Of a stretch of 64,000 nt of DNA, positions 40,866 to 53,196 are shown one piece after another. Origin of the DNA: Rhyacichthys aspro (taxonomy: Eukaryota; Chordata; Actinopteri; Gobiiformes; Rhyacichthyidae); NCBI GenBank assembly GCA_036850595.1, contig CM072170.1, forward strand, positions 12,678,303 to 12,742,302, in the 5' to 3' direction. Position numbers and translations under genes: made by a program. The notes under the pieces were generated by a model, which was not told where the DNA came from, made no database searches, and saw only the letters and a list, made by a program, of their open reading frames with translations. The stretch's first letter is position 1. Each line of letters opens with the position of its first letter.

Positions 40866-43800
40866 CTATGGGCAGATCTCTGTGGCTGTGTTTGAACATT
40901 GATTTGGAGCTGGACTAGACGGACATGAGGTATCAGGAGTCCGCAAGGCAGATTTCCGCTTGCCATTGCGCACTGTGAGCTCATCTTTGGGTTTGAAAGT
41001 TAGCGGCACAAAGCCATCGGCATCTGCCACGAGCACGATCCACAGAGGCCCTGAAAAAAACAGTACCACAATTCAGTGATCTGGCTGACACCTGCCTACT
41101 TTCAGAGAACGAAGTGAGGAGTCTGCTAGCGTAGCAACAAAACATGATGCACACTAAAAGTAGTAAGCTGCTTTTGTTTTAAAACCTTGTAATCTCACCT
41201 AGGCTTTTAATCACTTCCATTTATAGCTCACACAGCGGCAAAAGAACAATGGTAGCATGGCTGTACAATACAATATGTGCATCATTAACAAATAAAGAAT
41301 GAAAACATGAATGAAAGCCAAAGTGAACATATACTAAGTTAATTATGTTGACCTCCAAATAACTGTGTCTAGCTGATTATCACAAAGCTTTTCTAAGAGA
41401 GACTGTGGAGACTCTTTAAAGGCTATTACTTCATTAACTTTGTACACTCTCCACACAACAGAGCTAATCTAGCAGGCTTTAGAACAAAGAAGGCAGCTTA
41501 CAGTAGGTACTGCCACAGAGTAAAGTGACTGCTACAGTTTTCTGAAATGGTCTAAATTTGAAATTTGTCTGCAAAGCATGTAACATAACTATACTTTGAT
41601 TTCTCCACTTACCATACATCATCTCCACAATCGTCAGGTTGAAGAGATCCTGCAAAGAGCGGAGACAAAGCTTTCCATCACACAGCAGCACTGGCCTCCG
41701 CTCGTCAATGAAGACATTTTCAGATAGCTGTTTCTGAAGGTACAAAAGGGAGTATGAAGAGGAGGTGAGACTGAGTTTGGAGGAGCCATCATGTTGCTAT
41801 CAGGAACAATAGGGTCAGACAGGATGCTCTTCTAATCAGATAACCACTATCTTAATCCAATACCTGCTGATTAACTATGCATTGAAACATGTTTACTGAT
41901 TTCAGACTTCTCATCATTTGAGTCGATCTTTGTCGTAGTCTTATCACTGTAGTCTTATTATAGTGAACATGGCGGCTGATTAAGGTGTTAAAAGGCACTA
42001 AATGCAAATGTACTTCATTAAAATTGAAACAGCTCAAACATAATTGCTGGGTAAAGTGTGTACAACTATTCAGAAGTCATCAAAAGCTGACATGATTTTT
42101 TAATATTGTGATACTGTACCTGGCAGGTGACATTAACGTAAGGGGGCTCCGTAGAATTTGGATAGACACTCAGCGCCTTCTTGCCATTTTGTGTATAATC
42201 TCTGATTTCTGTCAGGCACTGCTGTACATCTGCAAAGCGAGTAAAAAGCCTCTCCATGTTGTGGACCAGCTGCTCCAGTGCACGCTCCCTTGAATGGCTG
42301 GATGTCTTTTCAGCCAAAGGTAGTGTTGGATCTGTGTGGAGTTTCTCTGATGGCTCCAAGCGAGGAGAACTTGCACGACTGGAGTCCCTGCTGGTCTGGC
42401 CAGCGACTGCCAGGCTGGACATGCGGTTGATGTGGTCCATATCGTAATTCTCCAGTGTGATGGAGGATGTACTGGACACAGCTTTGTCTGATGCTCGGTC
42501 AGAGAAGTCCACAGAGCTGGTGACAGGACTAGGCTCGTTGCTCCTTACCTCCTCAATTAGCTTCCGCCTGTTTGCAGGTGAGCGAATTACTCCCCCTCCA
42601 GGCAACACCAAGTCCTTTATCCCTGGACGCTCCCTGTCATCCTTCGATATGTGTTCAGAGTGCCTCCTAATCCCTGGGCCGATAACAGAAGTTGGCTCAC
42701 GATTGTGGGGGGGTGGCGAGGTAAGGGTTTCCCCATCATACATCAATTCTTTGGTGGCAAGCCGAAGAATATATTTATCTGTGTTAGAAGCTGGAAGAAA
42801 AGCAGGTTCATTTGACTTTTGCCTGCCCACCATCAGCAGAAGCATCTTGTCATTCAGAAAACACACTCCCTTTGGCCTGTCATTAGTCTGCAGTGAGACC
42901 TGCTGGACATTTGGCATGGCAGAAGCAGTGATGCAGTACACCAGCACCATGTTGCATGTGTTAGAAGCCACAGCAACTGTAGAGCCACGAGGGTCAAAAG
43001 CAACAATATCTGGAACCAAAATCCCAGGGATACTGACTTTGCGTGTGGTAGTGACCTTCCTCTCATAGGTGACCAAGATGAGGTGTGAGGAGTCCTGCCC
43101 AGAGCCAGTCACAGTGTCTCTGCGGCGCAGGTGAATAAGAGGGCTGGGGTCAGAACGCCGGTGCCTCGCCAGAAGATGAGTAAGATCCAGTGGGCCTGAG
43201 CTGGGGATGTAAGACCTCTCTGAATCAAATGATTTTCTTCTCGAGTCCATGACACTGTCATCCTCTGACATTTGTGAAACCTGGCCTCGAATGGACTCTG
43301 CCTCTGTCGGCAAGTCAAATGCCATACCAGCATTTAAGCCACAGAGTTTATCCAGAGGCAGCTCTGTAGCAACTGCTACTTGTGCCTCTCCTGTGGACTC
43401 AATGGCACAGATATAGCCCCCTACATCAAAGATGGGACAAAAGGAGCAAGCCACAAGACTCTTCTGAATGTCATTATATATGTAGGAGTGAAGAGCACTG
43501 CCTATAGCCACCACCAGCCGAGTACCATCCTTAGTCCAGCAAGCGCAGTGGATGAGCCCGCTCCCTTTTATGTCCGCTTTGATTCTCCTGTTGTCCACCC
43601 GAACAGAAAACAGAACAGAAGTGTCTCTCTTGGTCAGTACAGCCAAAACATCCATTTTAGGATGCCAAACACAGCCTTGGGAGAGTAATGGGAAAGGCTC
43701 GCTCATCTCACAGGTTTGAGTACACAGCAGTTTGTTCTGTTCAAGAGCACTGAGCTGCAACTGCCATACAGTGACATGTTTCTTGTGCTGTACAGCCAAC

Positions 43801-44027
43801 AAGGCAGGTGAGTCAGAGCAGCACAGAGGGCCCCAAAAGAGCCCAAAGACGTGCTCAAACTGTCCAATAACATTAGTGTCCCCAAATTTGACCTCGCCAT
43901 TGATAAAGTACAGGGCAGTCAGGCAGACCTGTTTGCCGTCTGTCCATGCTATCCCATGCACAGGGTGAATGGCTTGGTGTAGAGTGTTGAGACCGGTCCT
44001 AAGCAGCTTTGCCTTACCAAGATCCAT
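40866..44027 (-). CDS. wdcp: WDCP, WD repeat and coiled-coil containing protein
   Basis: Poorly understood WD-repeat protein (human C2orf44), reported to bind the SH3 domain of the kinase HCK and known as an ALK fusion partner. Exons in transcript order: 44027-42120, 41733-41613, 41050-40866, total 737 residues (human 721). The N-terminal half is a beta-propeller: conserved phrases are TDGKQVCLTALYF, LAVQHKKHVTVWQL, QGCVWHPK, IHCACWTKDG and TELPLDKLCGLNA. GTGQDSSHLILVTYERKVT and TIPGILVPDIVAF follow. A Ser/Pro-rich linker (about residues 440-560) leads to a predicted coiled coil, ERALEQLVHNMERLFTRFAD, then the conserved ending VLLCDGKLCLRSLQDLF and GFVPLTF. ATG 44027 sits one base inside an exon (acceptor at 44029-44030). 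The large first coding exon is typical of the gene. Confidence 0.95.
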
Positions 44028-45267
44028 CCTGGCATGTGTGGAGAAGAAGAAGAAAAGAAAATTAGTCACAAAGTTACCATTGATGGCAAAAGCTAAGTGA
44101 GTCTTGTCCAGGGGTAGCTATTGCTACCTATGCAGATTAAGAATAGGAAAAGCCTCTCTCGTGTCTCCTTCCAAGTACATGCCTTAATCCCCCTTCTCTG
44201 AGCTGAGGCAGCGGTGACGAACACTTATAGCTGCTTACGCTTCAATGACCTTAACAACACACAGGTTCAGTGGCGACCTCAGAGCATTAACATCAGAATG
44301 TGTTGAGTAGGTGTGTCTTATCTCCAGTCTGCATACTGTCAGATCTGGTAAGTTCAATATTAATCACTGTTGTAAAGAAAGACGCCTTTATACTGAAAGG
44401 TCTATTTGTGTATATTAGATTAATTTATTTAGTGATACACACATAACTTCCCACACTGCTTAAATTTAATGTGCACGTTATGAGCCCAAAGTATGAGGCA
44501 TAAAAAGATGCTTCACCGACTGGGCTAAAGTGAAGACACCTTCAATTAAGCTGAAGTAAAACTAGCTGAATGGCAATATACATCAGCATTATAATCTGAA
44601 ACAAATATTCACTTCAATTTAACATGTAGCATGCTGGTAGTTCACGTTACCTTACAACTTAAAAAAGTACAATTTAAAATGTATTTTACATCTACCTCGG
44701 CTTCAGACTACTTAACGAGAAGATTATAAACACAATAAAATAGAAATAAACGTATTTTGTTACCGGTATTTTGCGTTTTGGATAGTTTTGACGTATCCGC
44801 GCTATTGGTTTATTTGACTCGGAAGCAAAATGTTCCAGTGCATTATGGGAGCTGTAGTTGAAAAGTGTTCAACCGTTTAACCGCAAGATGGCGCTGCGCA
44901 AAACTGTTGTAGACTTATTTAATTAAATCATATCAAAATCAGTATTTTTTTTAAATATAAGTATAATGTTTAAATCCGGGAGTGAAATATGGTATATTTA
45001 TGATAAACTCTGAATGAACAGTGTGGCACACATGAGCTATGTGACTGTAGGCTACGTACGTACAGCAGTGTGGGCTCTCGACGTAGCCTCCGTGGAAATA
45101 TCTCGGCTGTTGGACTGTGGGCTGTGACTACGGCTCTCAAGTATTTCGCTGAATGCATGGTCTCTACCAATACACCCCGACTTGTAGCCGCTAAACGGGT
45201 AACATTAGCTATCGAAACGTCTTCTTAGCTTGTATGCTTGAGAGCTAGTCCTGGTAGCATCAGAATT
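44028..45267. promoter_or_regulatory. Shared WDCP / FKBP1B promoter and 5' UTRs
   Basis: Head-to-head gene pair with 1.24 kb between start codons. On the minus strand a donor (ACCG|gtaac, plus-strand ac at 44762-44763) is a good candidate for the end of a non-coding WDCP exon, spliced to the acceptor at 44029-44030. Just upstream are an inverted CCAAT box (ATTGG, 44804-44808) and a YY1-like AAGATGGCGCTGCG at 44885-44898. FKBP1B 5' UTR precedes 45268. The 44031-44760 stretch is intron-like and shows nothing else. Confidence 0.5.
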
Positions 45268-48200
45268 ATGGGTGTGGAAGTCGAAACAATATCTCCGGGT
45301 GATGGTAAGTTCATTTATTCGCATGTGTGTGCGCTGATGCGGGGCTGCTGCTTGTTCAGGGGCTTTCTCCTCTTGAAAGGCTTTCAGATTGTGCCAAAGT
45401 TAACACAGTGATTTGTCATTTGTAAACTGTACCATACAAGAGAACCCTAATCACTCTGCAGACGTCGGTGGCACGTAGGATGCATTTAGGACAGTGTAAA
45501 TACAACATTTTACTGTTAGTCATTATCACTATCTCTGACGCTATTTTTCCAGAACTATCTACTTACTGTAAATATCTAGACCCCCAAAAGGTGTCACTCC
45601 CTTAACTTAAACATGCAATTCTAACATGCTGTTGTTGGTCAAATGAACTGAGATTTATGTGCCAAGTGGATGCAGTACAAGGTGTATTCTGCACACATTG
45701 TAATTAAGGACATATGATATCCCTTTTAGCCTGTAAAAATAAGCTGCAGTCTAAAGTTTCAATATGTGAGTGAGACCCTGGAGGGGACCTCGAGCTGCAT
45801 GTCTGCTTTAAGTATGTGTGTTCTGTTGGCCAAGGCAGGAACACCACGCCAGCCATTGAACCCAGCCATTGTTAATCTAGGAGATTAGGCCAAGCTGCCA
45901 CTAAAGTATACAGACAAAACGTAACCATGTTTTCTGTTTTCTTCCCTTTCTCAACAGGAAGAACGTTTCCAAAGAAGGGCCAGACATGTGTGGTTCATTA
46001 CATAGGTAACCAACTCTGCACATGATTTGATTCTTCTTCACTTTATGTGTTTATCTGTCAGTTACACACGCAGTAAAGACATGTAAGCACCTGTGTCTCA
46101 AAGTATAGCCTCCCTCACCACACCCAGACAACATTCATGCACCTTTCGCTTAATACAAAGACATTGTGAGTCGTGTTGTCATTCGCACACAACAGCAAAC
46201 ATCTGCTTTTTTTTTTCCAGTTTTTATCCAGTTTTGATGCAGGGCAGCGAGACAACTGAGACATTTTGAAAATAAATTTGGGTTACTCTGTGCCTGAGGG
46301 TTAGGAGTCCAGACAACTAGGTCAGACAGAAAGTAAACAAAAGCTAGTTCACATATCACCAGTCTGTTGGAGAATCATTGGCGTATTACAGGGTTATAAA
46401 AAGTGTTGTGTCACGGGCGTTGGCTGTTAAGTGATTTCATTGTGTCTGCGCCTTATCACATGTGTCTACAGGCAGGTGTTGGTCCTCAGCCAACTCTTGT
46501 GTGTTGGCTTTAGCAGTTACCAGTACAGAAATAACCAGATTGTCTGTTAGCCTTAAATTACATCCAACTGCTTACACCACCGGTTGGATTTTCTATTGTC
46601 TTAGTCTCTCTCTCTCAGTGGAGCTAAACTTACTGCAGTATCCTGTGTACAAGATCACCAGGATATTCTTTTCCCTGGGAATAGGCCTTTGTGGTTGTTT
46701 CCATTGTGTGGGAAAGGTTTGCCTTTCTTTTCTGGCTTTTCTGATTTGACTTTGGGATTTACTGGAATGATCCATAAACTTTAGGGGAGTTAAAGGAAGC
46801 ACCTTTTCCAGTGAAGGACACATTAATATGTTGTATACACAGGGGGAGCTTTAGCATTAGGGCTGCTCAATATTAGAAAAAGATGCCATATAGAACAGCT
46901 ATTTTGAAAATTGCAGTAACAATACGAGCTGCAATATATGACACAAAAACTTAATCATTCTTTCCGATATCGATAATATTGCAATAACAATAATATTGTG
47001 ATGACTATAATATTGTGATAACGATAATATTGGGTCAGAAATAATATTTTGATAACGACAATATTGCGATAACTTTAATTCACACTAAATTGTACAATCC
47101 AAGAAAATAGCTGAATTTACTGTACTGAATGCCCAAACACTGTTAAAATGAGACTTTAGCGAGAGGATCAGCTGTCTCATGTCTGATGTTGGAGTGTTAA
47201 GTTATATTCGACACTCACGTGGGGTCATGTGACCAGATACCATTTAACAGTGCTTATTTCTCATATGTTCACACTGACTTTGAATTAAGAAGGCTTGAAA
47301 TAAGTCAAATATTATTCTCCTGTGCGTTCGTTGGCCCAACCCCGTGTCTTTTGATAAGATAATGGTGATAAACACTAACAGTAACAGAGCACAAGCCGAT
47401 TCCCCAGTATAGAACACGATTTGAAGCCTATTAAAACCTCACTTTCACAGACACTAACCGCACCACACCGCAGTAGCTTTCTGATCTGCACTTTCACCTC
47501 TGGGCTTTTCGACACCCACTCATATAGACGCACTCTTACGCTATAAGTGAGCTGCTCAGTCTTTCACGCACTTGTTTCTTGCATAACATTAGCAGTGAGG
47601 GACTCTTTTTTCCATTGAAATGCTCATCTCTTAATCAATAGAGTGCTGTGAGTTAAATTGGTTTGGTGCATTTTAGTCCACGACACACTAAAGTAGCTAA
47701 AGCAGTTCGACTACTCAGTGGCTAACAAAGCTAATGGTGTCATCTGACTCGGGAGGGGGTCATACATTAGGGGTTAAGGGTTCAAGAGTTTCTCTGAGCC
47801 TATTTTTGCGTCACACCATGTCTGTGACTAGAGCATTATGCTTTCATAGGGAAAAAAATCAGATGTCTTTTTATCAGCTACAGCGTAAACAACATTTTTA
47901 ATGACTGTGGGTTTGGAGATAAGGAGGCATTGTATGTCTTCACTGATAAGATGATCCCAGAGATGACGTCATACCTAAATCTAGATTCCTTTCCTTTACC
48001 ATGTTTGACTTCCGGACTTAACACTGAAACGTGAATGCTGAAACCTAATGGTACTCGGTGCGTCACACTGAAATAGATAGGGTTGTATGTTGGCAGATGC
48101 CAAAGTTGCCTTACAAGGGGGAACGTAGTGTTTAAATTCTGTGGGATCTCTGCAATACCAAAAGTCTAGACTTGTCTTCGTGCTACTCTGGGCAGACTAA

Positions 48201-51200
48201 CACCTTCAATATGCTGTTTATTTTCTTTACACCTAATTACATCTTTCACCTGACACTTGATACGCATACATATTCACACTGCATTAGTTTAGCCAGAGAC
48301 TTTTTATACTTCCATTGCGACGTGGATACTCGCAGCTGTGAAATGCACCAACACATATAAGTTTGTCGTAGACAGATAGCTTAACACGCAGATCGCATCT
48401 CATTTTATCCGCACTTGGGCCGGGGGGGTTGTTGTGCTGGCAGCCTTCCTAGACTGGGGTGAGACAGGATACAGTAAAGGGAGTAAAAATAACCCCACCC
48501 TGGTGCACTACACCATTTTGCAGATGTAGTCAGAGGAGTAGCATGTGAAAGCCTCTCGAGAGGAGAGAGTGTGGTGGGAGCCAGAGTCAGGAAGCGACAG
48601 AACCCCCCGCTTTATTTTTGCAGAGACCCCACCCATACTTAGCTGTCCTCTGTGTGATAACAAACTAGTGATACAAGTGGCATTTATGACCTGTTTTGGA
48701 TGTTGATGCATTCCTGTGAATACTGGCCCAGCAGGGAGAGGAGTCAGATTGTATATTGTATCATGTCATTGTTGAGTCACTTTCATTTATAGTAAGTATG
48801 CAGTGTGCAAGAGGGTGATGTGAAAAAACTAAAGAAGTCAGTCTTAGGTAAAATAATTGTTATAGTACTATTTTATTTAAAGCAGGTGCATAGGGCTTCA
48901 GGGGCTGTTCTTAGTGGGGAGCCAAATCCATTTGTTTAGGGCTGGTCACAAGCATTAGTTAGCTGTTTGTAATTGCGCTGCACAATGTATCGCAGTATTA
49001 TTGTTATCGCGATATTATCGTTATTGTAATACCCAATTTGCAAAGAAGTGTAGTAAGAGTTGTATCGCTATAATGTTATGGTCTTTTTTTGACAGACATT
49101 TACTTTTTGCCTTTCAAAACAGCATTTAATCAAACTTTGGTGTGACTAAATTAAAAAGTCCTGGTTTTGACCTGTAAATTTAATTCCTTATTTGGTCCTA
49201 GTTTAGCCCTGTCTAGTCTTTATTTAGTCCTTGTTTAGTCTTTAATAGTGATTTAGCTCCTACTTTGACAAGTGGAACTCAGTCCTTTTACTTCTTTGTA
49301 TTTTCTAACAGTTTTAGACTATATGTCAATAGAGCATTTAAATATTGCAGCTCATATCATTATAGATATTATATTGCATGTTATTCTAATATTGTGCAGC
49401 CCTAGTTTCTTGAACATGTTAAGTAAAAACTACGGTAGTCTACTGTGTGTGTGTAATTCTACAGTATCAGCCGTACAACCCACTCGTATAAGAAACCTCT
49501 CTGCATCCTGTACTCTGTCCAAGCCAATGGAGTCATCAGGATACGTCCACGATCCCTCACTGACATGCCACCTGTGAACCACGCAAATGAGTGTTTCCTT
49601 ACATGTCGCAAGCCACCTCTGCCAGAACTTGAGCCCGCTTTTCCTACAGTTGGATGCTGCTGCTCCAACTCGCTGCAGGTGTTATTCGATTTAGGGCGTG
49701 CACTTGATGACTCCACAGTTGGAACAATCCCAACCCACAGATATCTGGCCTACTGTGATCCCTGGAAATGATGCCCCTTCTAAGTTTAGGTTGACTGAAA
49801 GTAGAGAGGTGTTACTGTACCAGACCCCATCGGCAAACCTAACTCTACACGACAACTTTAAATGCCAGATATTCACACTTGTTGAATTATGACACAGGCA
49901 GATAAATCAAAAAATGTGTCCAATTGAAGAGGTCAAACTGTAAATTTGTTTGGATTTTGTTTGTGCAATCGAACTTCCACTGGGTTTTGAGAATACGTAT
50001 GCATGCACAATATTTTACACAATGCACATTTTCTATCATTTCTTCAATTCATTTCTATTTTTTTCACTGAAAGCTTACTTGACAAGTAAAGAAACAACAA
50101 AAACAAAACATACTTTCAGAAACTAGCTTGTGTTTTCTCAAGGGGCAAGGGAGGCCATGTTAAAATGAAGTAACGAAGTAGTGCTTTTGGTCCAGTGTAA
50201 TGGTCCCAGTGTTATTCTCACGCTTGAATTGGTGGTCAGTGTTGTAAAGGAGCACATTCCTGGACTTTCTTCCCCCGGTGGTCTAGATATGGGCGAGCTC
50301 TGGCCTAGTTAACTTTAAAAATAATCCACTAAACCAGGCCAGTGCTTCCCAATCCACATTCCCTTTGTTCATTTACATAATTGAGACTGATCCAAGATCC
50401 TGATAAGAAGCCCAGATAGTATAATACCTCAGGCTGGACTATGGCTTAGTCTTAAAGTGACCATTGAAGCAATAAACTGGCTGAAAGAAAAGCACAAAGT
50501 AAAACAGAATCGTGGTTATTATTTTTTTATGACTAAAGGCATAAATAACTCATAGAATTTGAAGAATTTGGTCTCCACTGAGGTTGAGACAATTCACATT
50601 TCTCTTATACATTTCTCTAAAGCACAGTGTTTCCTGATAGTCTCTTAAGTTTTTGCTCCTTAAAGTGAAAACTGCACTAACTATTTGCATCCAGAGTGAA
50701 TAATAATCACATATAATTACATATTAAATGTTTCTCTCTTTGACAGGCATGCTGCAGAATGGGAAAAAGTTTGACTCGTCTCGAGATAGGAACAAACCCT
50801 TTAAGTTTAAGATTGGAAAGATGGAGGTCATTAAAGGTTGGGAAGAAGGAGTAGCACAGGTAAAGATCAACTCCAAAGAGTAACCCAATACCTTTTTAAT
50901 GATCAGCTTCTATTTTTGAAATAACTATACTACTATTTTATATAAAACTTGAGGAAATCTATGAGTGCTAATATTTTAAGATGTGGATGGATTAATAGAT
51001 TCAAGAAGACAGACTTGAAAATATCATTACCAAACTACAAATATCCTAAAGATTGAATTGGATACTTTCTTCTGTTTTTTAGGAGTAACTTGTCACTAGT
51101 CTTGGAAATAGTGAAGAATGAAATGCCAAATGTTGGCTGTATTCTTCACATGGGAACTGAATGTCTAATTAGAAATAATTGGAGAAACTAGGCACAAGAT

Positions 51201-51382
51201 AAAATGTGCCGCATAACTGTAATGACAACTTTTTAAATTTTCCTGTGTTTCAGATGAGCCTCGGCCAGAGAGCTAAAATCACGTGCACACCAGATATGGC
51301 TTATGGGGCAGTAGGTCACCCAGGGGTCATCCCTCCAAATGCCACACTTATATTCGATGTGGAATTACTTAAGCTGGAGTGA
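45268..51382 (+). CDS. fkbp1b: FKBP1B (FKBP12.6), ryanodine-receptor-associated peptidyl-prolyl isomerase
   Basis: Small cytosolic FK506-binding cis-trans prolyl isomerase that stabilises the closed state of ryanodine receptor calcium channels. Exons: 45268-45304, 45958-46005, 50747-50859, 51254-51382; phases agree, giving 108 residues including Met, the family's exact length. It starts MGVEVETISPGDGRTFPKKG and ends TLIFDVELLKLE. Active-site residues Tyr26, Phe36, Asp37, Phe46, Trp59 and Tyr82 are present (numbering without Met). FKBP12.6-type residues include Gln31, Asn32, SLGQRAKITCTP and HPGVIPPNA, which argue against FKBP1A. Trp59 is FKBP12-like. The 4.7-kb intron 46006-50746 holds repeats but no other gene. 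FKBP1B also neighbours WDCP in human. Confidence 0.95.
46855..47070. mobile_element. hAT-like MITE fragment in FKBP1B intron 2
   Basis: Starts with 'ttagggctgctcaatatta', a diverged copy of the terminus seen inverted at 49400 and 29255. It continues into repeated 'gataatattgcaataac' phrases (about 46970-47070) typical of the subterminal region of such fish elements. The other end was not found. Confidence 0.45.
48970..49406. mobile_element. hAT-like MITE, near-complete copy in FKBP1B intron 2
   Basis: Left end 'gcgctgcacaatgtatcg' and right end 'ctaatattgtgcagccctag' are imperfect inverted repeats (gctgcacaat against attgtgcagc). The interior carries degenerate 'tttagtcctggtttagtc' phrases and the same right half as the copy at 28980-29265. 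There is no coding capacity, so it is non-autonomous. The family assignment is by resemblance of the termini to fish hAT MITEs. Confidence 0.55.
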
Positions 51383-51663
51383 TGTCACTGTCGGAGGGTG
51401 AAAGTCAAATGAGGCGGCATCTGCTACAAGCCGTTTCCATAACCAGCGGCTGCCTCCCACAATCCACGTTTTTGTTCTTGTTGATTTCTACTTTCTACAG
51501 TTCAGTATTTTAAAAGTGTCTATGCTGCTTTGTTGCCACCTCGTCATCTATGAAAACTTCAAGAAATATTAAATCACACAATGTTTTTTTCAGACACATA
51601 TTTGTTTGTTAATGATTAAAAATGCTTTTTGATTTAAATCAGTTAAAGTTGTAAATTTTGTTT

Positions 51664-51669
51664 AATAAA
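51664..51669 (+). terminator. fkbp1b: FKBP1B polyadenylation signal AATAAA
   Basis: First clear AATAAA after the stop codon, 282 bases downstream. Alternative hexamers occur near 51739 and 51978, so longer 3' ends are possible. Confidence 0.5.
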
Positions 51670-51989
51670 ACCAATCAGTCATTTGATTATGCCACAGTAC
51701 GTTGCAAAACAAAATGTATACTGCCTTACAGTTTGATCAAATAAAGGATGTGTGCTGGATGGAAGTACAATACCTAATACTCTGTATTCTACCTGGGCAT
51801 TACCACTGTCTGCATTGCCACTTTGATGGGTTAGTCCTGCTGAATGCTTTGAATGATGTTGCTATGTTTAGTATATTTTATATCCCTCGTAACATTGACT
51901 GCAAATGTATCCTATTCAAGCCAGTTATACTGTACAGAACTCTATGAGAGCCATTACGGTTTATCGACCAACTCTTGAATAAAAATGGC

Positions 51990-52440
51990 ATGTAATGTGT
52001 AAAGAAACTACTGTTCTGTGTTTTGTAGGTTGAACGTGCGCTTTAAATGGCGCTGCATTACATTAACAACACTGCCGCCTGCTGGCAAATTTAATAAATA
52101 TACATTCAAGAAAGGATCCAGAAGTTTAAAAGCGCGTTGCCAGTGTCTGTAATATATAATAATTATAAAACCTTTTCTTAATTCACAAATGCCAAATTAA
52201 AGCTACATGGAATATATTTCAATAACAAATGTACACTCAGAATTATTGTCTATCCGGGACAGCTTAAGTTTTCTAAAATGCAAAAATCAAATACAATACT
52301 CCTCAAATTAAAAAATAAATAAAAAATACAATGTGGCCCATACAAGAATATATCGAGAAAATAACACAAGTATCAAAAAAACGTGCGGTTTAAAAACAAA
52401 ACAAAAAAAATCTTCGTCTCATGTACTTCCGGGTACCATG
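51990..52440. other. Intergenic region, FKBP1B to MMUT
   Basis: AT-rich sequence with several A-rich runs (52310-52410). No gene, RNA or recognised repeat is seen. Confidence 0.5.
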
Positions 52441-52555
52441 TCAAAGTTCGTGCGTGAATGCTGGTAATTGATTGGCTAATACGCAATGTTGTGAAACGTC
52501 ATTGGCTGGACTACTGCACACCTTTCCAAACCCGACAGAGCACAGCAAACACAAG
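52441..52555 (+). promoter_or_regulatory. mmut: MMUT promoter with twin CCAAT boxes and non-coding exon 1
   Basis: Two inverted CCAAT boxes (ATTGGCT) begin at 52471 and 52501, exactly 30 bases apart, a usual arrangement for NF-Y in TATA-less promoters. A donor ACAAG|gtcaga at 52555 probably ends the non-coding first exon, spliced to the acceptor at 53159-53160. The 5' end of the exon is not determined. The intervening intron (52556-53160) shows no other feature. Confidence 0.55.
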
Positions 52556-53196
52556 GTCAGAAAATATACATGCGTATGTTGAAAGATTTTAGATTATGAA
52601 TTCATGTAGACGGTATTTCTTTCCTAAATCAACGTTAGTGATTGAATTATTCGATAGTTAGCGCGAATGTTGAAATGCGCAGTTGTATTTCCACTAACCA
52701 GAAATTAAGCCCCCACTCTCTTAAAATGTAAGTTTAATAAGTAACCAATGCGTTAAAGATTGCATTAATACTATTAGAATGCATAAATAACATTCGCAAG
52801 CATGAAAATGACACCTAAGTAGGCTAACACTTAAACCTAAGCTAGCTGATGGATCACAACAATGCCTATAACGTGCCAACCAAAAATAAAGACACTGATT
52901 GAAAATGCTAATGTTTGAAGACTTATAGTTATTCGAGCTATCTTGATAATACTATTGCACTTTATCAAGCAAACTCCAGTATCTTTCCTATGTGTTAAGT
53001 TTTTTGAAATTGCTTAAATTCTTATGTTGTTGTCTAAAAACAGTAGTCTGTGATGCTGTGATCTGTTGCCCATGGTTTTTAGCAACTGAGTAAATCTATA
53101 ATAACTGTCAATATGTACCCAATAATAAAACTGTTTTCCATTTCTTTCATCCCTCCTCAGGTGATCCATGTGTATCTGACTGGAGCAGCAGGAAGC

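Noticed and set aside
42457..43068. 203-codon plus-strand frame opposite WDCP
   Set aside because: It is an antisense shadow of the large WDCP exon, with no splice structure and no recognisable family.
53113..53196. Upstream in-frame ATG for MMUT
   Set aside because: The ATG lies in the intron before the acceptor cctcctcag (ending 53160), so the extension is not in the mRNA if exon 1 is spliced as inferred.
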